Below, piece by piece: positions 1-3,951 of a stretch of 5,952 nucleotides of DNA (position 1 is the stretch's first letter; every line of letters starts with the position of its first letter). Source of the stretch: Clostridiales bacterium (lineage in GTDB: Bacteria; Bacillota; Clostridia; Lutisporales; Lutisporaceae); assembly GCA_012842725.1 (NCBI GenBank), contig DUSG01000214.1, forward strand, positions 1 through 5,952, written 5' to 3'. The notes under the pieces are model-generated. The model was given only the letters and a program-made list of their open reading frames with translations, had not been told where the DNA came from and searched no databases. Position numbers and translations under genes: made by a program.

Positions 1-52
1 GACATGTACATAGTATGGAAGTGGGAAGAGAGAGAACAACCCTTAGGGTGGG

Positions 53-60
53 AAGGAGGT
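53..60 (+). promoter_or_regulatory. Ribosome binding site that sets the P1 start
   Basis: AAGGAGGT lies five bases before the ATG at 66 and is a near-perfect match to the 16S anti-Shine-Dalgarno sequence. An earlier in-frame ATG at 15 has no comparable site and would add a basic, non-hydrophobic leader, so 66 is preferred. Confidence 0.85.
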
Positions 61-65
61 TAGCT

Positions 66-203
66 ATGAACAATATATGTTTGCTATTGCTGGCATTGAT
101 AATTTTGATTTCATTCGGTGCCCAAAATAGCAATCTGCTATTTATAATAGCCCTTGCCATCCTGGGTCTCGGTGCTGGTGACAAACTTAACTTCCTTATT
201 TAA
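66..203 (+). CDS. P1, small hydrophobic two-segment membrane protein, unknown function
   Basis: A 45 aa protein I cannot assign to a named family. Two hydrophobic stretches (about residues 4-17 and 23-36) are separated by a short polar linker, GAQNSN, which predicts a compact membrane hairpin or two short membrane-associated helices. This is the same architecture as P2-P4 downstream (hydrophobic, polar linker with Asn, hydrophobic, Gly-rich end), but residue identity is low, so it is at best a distant relative. It has one Cys (C5) and lacks the Cys that ends the first helix in P2-P4. The start is set by AAGGAGGT at 53-60. The gap to P2 is 28 bases with no terminator, so co-transcription is likely. 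A 20-codon open frame also runs from base 1 to a TAG at 61-63 and might be the tail of an upstream gene, but I cannot support it. Confidence 0.7.
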   Translation: MNNICLLLLALIILISFGAQNSNLLFIIALAILGLGAGDKLNFLI

Positions 204-217
204 CATTTGTACACTGG

Positions 218-226
218 AAGGAGGTG
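218..226 (+). promoter_or_regulatory. Ribosome binding site that sets the P2 start
   Basis: AAGGAGGTG is five bases before the ATG at 232. The frame stays open further upstream, to an ATG at 154, but that part overlaps P1 and has no ribosome site. The identical site occurs before P3 (494-502), P4 (751-759) and P5 (1021-1029). Confidence 0.85.
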
Positions 227-231
227 CAACT

Positions 232-462
232 ATGAATTTTGGTAATGTAGCAGGTGTAGGAAACTGCGGTTGTGGTCCTGTTTTAGGAGTAGAAGACAGA
301 AAGTGTTGTCCAGAAAGTAATTCTTTCTTACTTTTACTGCTCCTCTTTATACTGTTAGCATCATGTGTAACTAAAGGAAGAGAAAACAACTTCTTCTTCA
401 TCATCATACTGGCTGTAATAGCATTCGGTGGATTTGGAAGGACATTTGGCTTTGCACTGTAA
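232..462 (+). CDS. P2, first of three tandem paralogous small membrane proteins, unknown function
   Basis: A 76 aa protein. The N-terminal third is Gly/Cys-rich and variable (C12, C14 and the pair C25-C26). From residue 30 follows the core shared with P3 and P4: a hydrophobic stretch of Leu/Ile/Phe (about 32-45) ending in Ala-Ser-Cys (C45), a polar linker with GRENN (49-53), a second hydrophobic stretch (about 54-66) and a GGFGRTF tail. The likely product is a short membrane hairpin with a Cys-rich head. The LASC at 42-45 resembles a lipobox, but the segment is internal and followed by a second hydrophobic stretch, so lipidation is doubtful. Tiny Gly-rich hydrophobic proteins of Firmicutes (for example YjcZ-type sporulation proteins) have a similar look, but I see no decisive match. 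The gene sits 28 bases after P1 and 45 bases before P3, probably in one transcript. Confidence 0.8.
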   Translation: MNFGNVAGVGNCGCGPVLGVEDRKCCPESNSFLLLLLLFILLASCVTKGRENNFFFIIILAVIAFGGFGRTFGFAL

Positions 463-507
463 GATTGCCAACAGGATTTAAAGACCTACTGGGAAGGAGG
501 TGCTAAT

Positions 508-699
508 ATGTCAGGTTGCGGAAATAATGTACTTGGTGCATTTGGTGAAAATTCCTTCTTACTCTTGCTACTCCTTTTCATATTGTTAGCATCCTGCGTA
601 ACATGGGGAAGAGAAAGCAATTTCTTCTTCATCATCATACTGGCTGTAATAGCATTCGGTGGATTTGGAAGAACTTTCTTTGGCGAAGGAGTCTTTTAG
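508..699 (+). CDS. P3, second tandem paralogous small membrane protein, unknown function
   Basis: A 63 aa protein with the shortest head of the three paralogues (14 residues, one Cys at C4). The shared core spans residues 15-57: hydrophobic stretch about 17-30 ending in Ala-Ser-Cys (C30), linker with W33 and GRESN (34-38), second hydrophobic stretch about 39-51, then GGFGRTF and a short FGEGVF end. The linker Trp replaces the Lys of P2 and the Ser of P4. The start at 508 is fixed by AAGGAGGTG at 494-502. The second half of the core is identical in DNA to P2 over 50 bases. A 7-bp hairpin lies just after the stop and may protect the mRNA 3' end or reduce read-through into P4. Membrane location is inferred from composition; function is unknown. 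Confidence 0.8.
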   Translation: MSGCGNNVLGAFGENSFLLLLLLFILLASCVTWGRESNFFFIIILAVIAFGGFGRTFFGEGVF

Positions 700-704
700 G
701 CAAT

Positions 705-724
705 GACCCGGTTTTTGCCGGGTC
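705..724 (+). terminator. Hairpin between P3 and P4, weak terminator or mRNA stabiliser
   Basis: GACCCGG (705-711) pairs perfectly with CCGGGTC (718-724) across the six-base loop TTTTTG. The following bases (CTCTAATAAAAT) are not a U-tract, so full intrinsic termination is unlikely. It is the only GC-rich stretch in the P3-P4 gap. A role in partial termination or RNA stability is inferred. Confidence 0.45.
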
Positions 725-764
725 CTCTAATAAAATATCTCAATAAATTTAAGGAGGTGCAAAT

Positions 765-998
765 ATGGGTTATTCAAGCAAAGTTGGAGGCTTAGGCCAA
801 GGCTGTGGATGCGACCAAGTTGCCGGCATTGAATCTTGCAAGCCCGGTGAAAACTCATTCTTACTGTTGCTAGTTCTCTTTATACTGTTAGCTTCCTGCA
901 TAACATCAGGAAGAGAAAGCAATTTCTTCTTCATAATCATATTGGCTGTAATTGCATTTGGTGGTTTTGGAAGGACTTTCTTCGGAGCACCCTTTTAA
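765..998 (+). CDS. P4, third tandem paralogous small membrane protein, unknown function
   Basis: A 77 aa protein. The head is Gly/Cys-rich (C14, C16, C25; GCGC echoes the CGCG of P2). The shared core occupies residues 30-72, with a hydrophobic stretch about 32-45 ending in Ala-Ser-Cys (C45), linker ITSGRESN, a second hydrophobic stretch about 54-66, GGFGRTF, and the end FGAPF. It is the most diverged of the three in DNA, but nearly all core changes are synonymous or conservative, which argues for selection on the protein. The start at 765 is fixed by AAGGAGGTG at 751-759. The gap to P3 (65 bases) holds a hairpin and the gap to P5 is 36 bases. Unknown function; the Cys-rich head could bind metal or crosslink in an envelope layer, but that is speculation. 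Confidence 0.8.
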   Translation: MGYSSKVGGLGQGCGCDQVAGIESCKPGENSFLLLLVLFILLASCITSGRESNFFFIIILAVIAFGGFGRTFFGAPF

Positions 999-1034
999 TA
1001 TAATGTTTGTGTAGGCCCATAAGGAGGTGCTTAT

Positions 1035-1250
1035 ATGGGCATTGCATCACACGATTGCTACAAACCTACTGAAGGGTTATTCGGTTGCAACTGGATCTGG
1101 ATAATACTTCTTATACTGTTTCTGTGCGGTGGGTTTGGAAGCTCATGTTGTTTCGGAAATAGCTTTTTAGGAGGAAACTTACTGGGTAACAACTGTTTAT
1201 GGATATTAATAGTACTGTTTATCATATTCTTCTGCTGCAGAAAATGTTAA
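1035..1250 (+). CDS. P5, Cys-rich small membrane protein with internal duplication, unknown function
   Basis: A 71 aa protein with nine Cys (8, 18, 31, 38, 39, 54, 67, 68, 71). Two similar segments are visible: residues 18-31 and 54-67 both read Cys, any residue, Trp, ten mostly aliphatic or aromatic residues, then Cys, with identical 13-residue Cys-to-Cys spacing. Between them is a Gly/Asn/Ser/Cys-rich loop. This predicts two membrane helices capped by Cys at both ends. Similar Cys-rich miniproteins in Clostridia are often labelled 'chorion class high-cysteine protein', a name based on composition that says nothing about function. The start is fixed by AAGGAGGTG at 1021-1029, the same leader as P2-P4, so it is probably expressed with them although its sequence is not homologous. 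It is followed directly by a strong hairpin. Confidence 0.78.
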   Translation: MGIASHDCYKPTEGLFGCNWIWIILLILFLCGGFGSSCCFGNSFLGGNLLGNNCLWILIVLFIIFFCCRKC

Positions 1251-1284
1251 GTTATAAGCCTGGCAAAAGCCAGGCTTATAACTT
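1249..1284 (+). terminator. Perfect 16-bp hairpin after P5, likely terminator or processing site
   Basis: Bases 1249-1264 (AAGTTATAAGCCTGGC) pair perfectly with 1269-1284 across an AAAA loop, starting at the last two bases of the P5 stop codon. Only a short T-run follows (TTCT), so classic intrinsic termination may be incomplete. It probably separates the P1-P5 unit from P6-P8, or stabilises the 3' end of the upstream mRNA. Confidence 0.6.
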
Positions 1285-1350
1285 CTAAGGAAAAGCTGTA
1301 ACCAAAATAAGAAAGAAGAATAAAATATAGTGAGAATAGAATGTGTTCCC

Positions 1351-1357
1351 GAGGAGG
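1351..1357 (+). promoter_or_regulatory. Ribosome binding site that sets the P6 start
   Basis: GAGGAGG ends seven bases before the ATG at 1365. The upstream in-frame ATG at 1341 would place this site inside the coding sequence and has no site of its own, so 1365 is chosen. Confidence 0.75.
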
Positions 1358-1364
1358 CTTTGGT

Positions 1365-1565
1365 ATGGGATTTTTAGATGATTTATTTGATGATGACATT
1401 ATATGGATAGTTCTTTTACTCTTTTTGGTTTTTGTATTACCACAAAGGAATTGCCAACCGGTTTTAAATGATAAATGCTGCGCTGAAGAACATTTAAAAT
1501 TGGATAGAGATATCATATATAGAAGGACTAGAGGCAAAAAAGAGCGAAGGCAGCTCATTTATTAA
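1365..1565 (+). CDS. P6, small single-pass membrane protein with basic tail, unknown function
   Basis: A 66 aa protein. An acidic N-terminus (DDLFDDD, residues 5-11) leads into one hydrophobic segment (about 12-25), then a Cys-containing part (C30, C38, C39) and a strongly basic C-terminal tail with RRTRGKKERR (53-62). By the positive-inside rule the tail should be cytoplasmic. The acidic-Ile-hydrophobic-Cys pattern resembles the first part of P8, on the other side of P7. The 114-base gap before it contains the hairpin after P5 and an AT-rich stretch where I see no convincing promoter. P7 follows after 29 bases. No named family recognised. Confidence 0.65.
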   Translation: MGFLDDLFDDDIIWIVLLLFLVFVLPQRNCQPVLNDKCCAEEHLKLDRDIIYRRTRGKKERRQLIY

Positions 1566-1594
1566 TATTAAGACAAATTGGAGGTAATTGCATT

Positions 1595-2209
1595 ATGTAT
1601 GGTAGAAATAATAACAGACCTAATATGGAAGATTTTGAAGAGTTAAAGAAAAAAATTTCTCAGCAAATGCCAGGAGTTGATCTTGATAACATAGATCAGC
1701 AGCAAATTAAGAAGATCGTCATGGATCAGATTAATAATAATCCTAATCTTAATATCAGTGAGGATGTAAAAGACAAGATAAATAGAGGAGATATTGAAGG
1801 ACTGAAAAATGAGCTTATAAATTATTTAGAAAAAAATAATAGTCCTGAAGGGCAAAGATTGAGCAATATGCTGAAAAACAACGATTTTGACGGCTTAAAA
1901 GAAGAATTAATGAGGATGCTTATAAAAGGTATGACTTCTCAAAAAAAAAATGAAATAGACGAAGATGATGGTAAAAGGGCTGAGAATGTTAGTCTAAATA
2001 ATCCTTTAGCTAATTTGTTCGATGAGGCCCTTTTAAGCAATATAATGGAAAAATTGTTTGAAGGAAATAAGAATGATAAAAGGATAGTTTTATTGAAATC
2101 AATGAAACCGTTTGTATCAGAAAGGAGACAGAAAGCCTTAGATGATTGCATAAAAGCAATGAACATTATATGCATTATGGAAAAATTGGGATTTAAGGTA
2201 GGTAGATAA
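1595..2209 (+). CDS. P7, 204 aa charged helical protein of unknown function
   Basis: A soluble-looking protein with no signal peptide or membrane segment. The first 110 residues are rich in Asn, Gln, Lys, Asp and Glu and appear helical. A short repeat is visible: RGDIEGLKNELINYL (64-78) and NNDFDGLKEELMRML (95-109), 31 residues apart. A low-complexity acidic linker (about 116-130) leads to a C-terminal helical part with LLKSMKPFVSERRQKALDD (166-184), a pattern I associate from memory with short uncharacterised proteins of Clostridia; I cannot confirm this here. The start at 1595 has GGAGGT at 1580-1585. A run of ten A (1941-1950) sits at the join of the two parts, and a one-base slip in either direction would stop translation almost at once. 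It is sandwiched between membrane miniproteins P6 and P8, so it may be their cytoplasmic or spore-layer partner (inference). Confidence 0.85.
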   Translation: MYGRNNNRPNMEDFEELKKKISQQMPGVDLDNIDQQQIKKIVMDQINNNPNLNISEDVKDKINRGDIEGLKNELINYLEKNNSPEGQRLSNMLKNNDFDGLKEELMRMLIKGMTSQKKNEIDEDDGKRAENVSLNNPLANLFDEALLSNIMEKLFEGNKNDKRIVLLKSMKPFVSERRQKALDDCIKAMNIICIMEKLGFKVGR

Positions 2210-2211
2210 AG

Positions 2212-2388
2212 TTGGATCTAATAAAAGTGATTAACTTTATCTCTACAAATTTTACTTTTGAAGACATATTTTTGTTTGGTATTTTATTTATACTTTTTAT
2301 TGAAAAAAGATGCGACAGAATATTTCTTGCATTACTGTTATTTGTATTTGTATCTGGTTTACGACAAGACCTTTTTTCTTTTAGATAA
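2212..2388 (+). CDS. P8, small two-helix membrane protein with TTG start, unknown function
   Basis: A 58 aa reading frame that begins with TTG, two bases after the P7 stop, and is easily missed because it has no ATG. AGGT at 2202-2205, inside the last P7 codons, is the likely ribosome site, and the tight spacing suggests translational coupling. The protein has an N-terminal segment, then FEDIF and a hydrophobic stretch (about 19-30), the polar linker EKRCDR (31-36), and a second hydrophobic stretch (about 37-49) ending in a polar tail. This is a membrane hairpin like P1-P4, and the acidic-Asp-Ile start of the first helix followed by Cys resembles P6. Function unknown. The main doubt is whether it is translated; the coherent hydrophobic-polar-hydrophobic pattern and the position argue that it is. 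Confidence 0.55.
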   Translation: MDLIKVINFISTNFTFEDIFLFGILFILFIEKRCDRIFLALLLFVFVSGLRQDLFSFR

Positions 2389-2508
2389 GGTTATATGTTA
2401 AATATTTTTGAAATTAAAATACCCAGGGATTAGATTATATTGGTATTGAAAAACACGATAAAATGAGGTAATAATAATTAATGATATATATTACGTCTTA
2501 ATCTTTGC

Positions 2509-2538
2509 TTGGCATGCACATGAAAAATATAGTATAAT
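2509..2538 (+). promoter_or_regulatory. Sigma-A-type promoter for the CNNM/CorC gene
   Basis: TTGGCA (2509-2514) is one base from the -35 consensus and TATAAT (2533-2538) is a perfect -10, with an 18-base spacer. Transcription would start near 2545, about 30 bases before the ATG. The rest of the intergenic region (2389-2508) is AT-rich, with no other convincing site and no clear terminator for P8. Confidence 0.75.
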
Positions 2539-2540
2539 AT

Positions 2541-2558
2541 TAAAAAAGTACTTTTTTA
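2541..2558. promoter_or_regulatory. 18-base perfect palindrome at the transcription start
   Basis: TAAAAAAGTACTTTTTTA is fully self-complementary and begins three bases after the -10 hexamer. It overlaps the predicted start of transcription and ends at the ribosome site AGGGGG (2558-2563). It could be an operator for a dimeric repressor. A hairpin in the leader is less likely because the palindrome has no loop. Its AT-rich arms mean chance cannot be excluded. Confidence 0.35.
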
Positions 2559-2573
2559 GGGGGAATTTTTTTA

Positions 2574-3914
2574 ATGGATGTAGACCTTTGGTCGCAGATA
2601 TTTGTTATTTTATTATTGATAGGTGTCAATGCATTTTTCGCTGCTTCTGAAATGGCCATAGTATCCGTGAGACAATCAAAGCTAAAGCCTCTTATAGAAG
2701 ATGGGAATAAATCGGCAAAGATAGTAGACAGATTTATAGAAGAACCAAGCAAGCTGCTTGCAACTATACAGGTGGGAGTTACTTTTGCCGGATTCTTCGC
2801 CAGCGGTTTAGGTGCTCAAACTCTTGCACCATATCTAGGGCAAGTTTTGGAAAGATTAAATGTGCCAATACTAACAGCATATGCATATACTATAGCCTTT
2901 CTTATTATTACCGTTATCATATCTTATGTGACTTTAGTGCTGGGGGAATTGGTACCCAAAAGACTGGCTCTAGGATGGTCTGACAAGATTGCACTTTTTG
3001 TAGCAAGGCCCATCTTGTTTTTCTCCAAAATAGCATTTCCCATTGTCAGGTTATTAACTGCTTCTACAAATTTTGTTGTAAAATTATTAGGTGGGGAATC
3101 AATAGGCCATGAGGATGAGATAACAAAAGAGGAAATCAGGCTTATGATTAATGCAGGAGAAGAAAGAGGTATTATCAGAGAAACGGAGACAGAAATGATA
3201 AACAGTATATTTGAGTTTGACGATACGGTGGTAAAGGAAGTAATGACACCTAGAACAGATATTGTGGCTGTAAGTGTGGATGCAACGCTGGATGAGATTT
3301 TGGATGTAATTGTGGAAGAACATTTTTCCAGAATACCTGTATATGAAGAAACTATTGATAATATTATAGGAATTTTATACATTAAAGACCTGTTTGGTAT
3401 GATGAAAAATGGAAAAGAAATTGAAGTTTCATTAAAAGATATCATCAGACCTGCGTATTTTGTTCCGGAATACAAGAAGATTGATGAACTTTTTAAAGAA
3501 ATGCAAAAATCCAAAACTCATATCGCAATTGTAATAGATGAATATGGAGGGACTGCCGGACTTATTACAATTGAAGACCTTCTGGAAGAGATAGTTGGAA
3601 ACATTTTCGATGAATATGATGATGAGGTATTGGAATTTGAACAGGTTGATGATAATACATACCTTATAAACGGTATGCTAAGTATAGACGAAGTAAATGA
3701 TATAATGGACATAGAACTTCCTGAAGATGAACTTGAATTCGATACCATAAGCGGTATGATTTTAAGTTTATCAGGGAAGATGCCTGAAGTGGGTGACGAA
3801 GTGGAATTTGACGATATACATTTCAGGATAGAGGAAGTAGAAGATAAGAGGATTACAAAAATAAGGGCAATAAAGAAAGCAAAGAAAGTAGAAGAGGAAG
3901 AGTATGTAAAATAG
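2574..3914 (+). CDS. CNNM/CorC (HlyC/CorC, TlyC-like) family membrane protein, probable Mg2+ exporter
   Basis: Complete at 446 aa, the normal family length. Order: DUF21 transmembrane domain (about 5-175), with conserved NAFFAASEMAIVSV (19-32), GVTFAGFFASG (68-78) and LGELVPKR (123-130); paired CBS domains (about 220-275, starting at VMTPRTDI, and 288-345, with AIVIDEYGGTAGLITIEDLLEEI at 318-340); and a C-terminal CorC_HlyC domain (about 355-432). In this family DUF21 forms the membrane part and the CBS pair binds ATP-Mg. Bacterial members such as B. subtilis YhdP/MpfA protect cells from excess Mg2+ and are thought to export it. The old 'hemolysin' label is misleading. The start is supported by AGGGGG ten bases upstream and by its own promoter. 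The gene appears monocistronic, ending in a bidirectional terminator shared with the convergent sulfatase. The family is certain; the exact ion is inferred. Confidence 0.93.
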   Translation: MDVDLWSQIFVILLLIGVNAFFAASEMAIVSVRQSKLKPLIEDGNKSAKIVDRFIEEPSKLLATIQVGVTFAGFFASGLGAQTLAPYLGQVLERLNVPILTAYAYTIAFLIITVIISYVTLVLGELVPKRLALGWSDKIALFVARPILFFSKIAFPIVRLLTASTNFVVKLLGGESIGHEDEITKEEIRLMINAGEERGIIRETETEMINSIFEFDDTVVKEVMTPRTDIVAVSVDATLDEILDVIVEEHFSRIPVYEETIDNIIGILYIKDLFGMMKNGKEIEVSLKDIIRPAYFVPEYKKIDELFKEMQKSKTHIAIVIDEYGGTAGLITIEDLLEEIVGNIFDEYDDEVLEFEQVDDNTYLINGMLSIDEVNDIMDIELPEDELEFDTISGMILSLSGKMPEVGDEVEFDDIHFRIEEVEDKRITKIRAIKKAKKVEEEEYVK

Positions 3915-3951
3915 GAGTTTGTGTTATTTGCACAAACTCCTATTTTACATA
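3903..3951. terminator. Bidirectional terminator between convergent genes
   Basis: Two 21-base arms (3903-3923 and 3931-3951) pair perfectly across the loop TTATTTG. The core GGAGTTTGTG/CACAAACTCC is followed by TATTTT on both strands, giving a U-rich tail in either direction. Each arm also contains TATGTAAAATAG in the sense of its own gene, so the hairpin encodes the final Tyr-Val-Lys and stop codon of both the CNNM/CorC protein and the sulfatase. Confidence 0.92.

Larger units (their letters stand above)
319..980 (+). repeat. Three tandem 129-base coding repeats (cores of P2, P3 and P4)
   Basis: Units at 319-447, 550-678 and 852-980 each encode 43 residues running from Asn-Ser-Phe-Leu-Leu to Gly-Phe-Gly-Arg-Thr-Phe without gaps. 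The units align at the DNA level, while the N-terminal heads and last few codons differ. Between units 1 and 2 the last part (391-440 against 622-671) is identical over 50 bases, whereas the first 72 bases differ at 15 positions, most of them synonymous. Unit 3 differs from unit 1 at five synonymous positions in that 50-base block. The pattern is gene duplication followed by uneven homogenisation. Confidence 0.9.

Noticed and set aside
1..63. Open frame to TAG at 61-63, possible end of an upstream gene
   Set aside because: Only 20 codons, Trp/Glu/Gly-rich, and overlapping the P1 ribosome site; too short to support.
138..407. 89-codon open frame on the minus strand
   Set aside because: It lies opposite P1 and P2, which have strong ribosome sites and paralogues; the minus frame has no ribosome site and is low-complexity.
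319..980. CRISPR-like or mobile-element repeats
   Set aside because: The repeats are protein-coding, 129 bases each, in frame, with coding spacers; no terminal inverted repeats or transposase seen.
999..1004. TATAAT between P4 and P5 as a promoter
   Set aside because: No acceptable -35 element at 16-19 bases upstream; AT-rich sequence makes the hexamer unremarkable.
1247..1558. 103-codon minus-strand open frame opposite P6
   Set aside because: It runs through the hairpin after P5 and antisense to P6; the plus frame has a good ribosome site and coherent membrane protein features.
2480..2500. Six-codon mini-frame preceded by GAGGT, possible leader peptide
   Set aside because: It lies upstream of the predicted promoter, the spacing is long, and no attenuator structure follows.
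2924..3514. 196-codon minus-strand open frame inside the CNNM/CorC gene
   Set aside because: Shadow of a certain plus-strand gene with conserved domains; the Ser/Ile-rich translation is typical of antisense reading.
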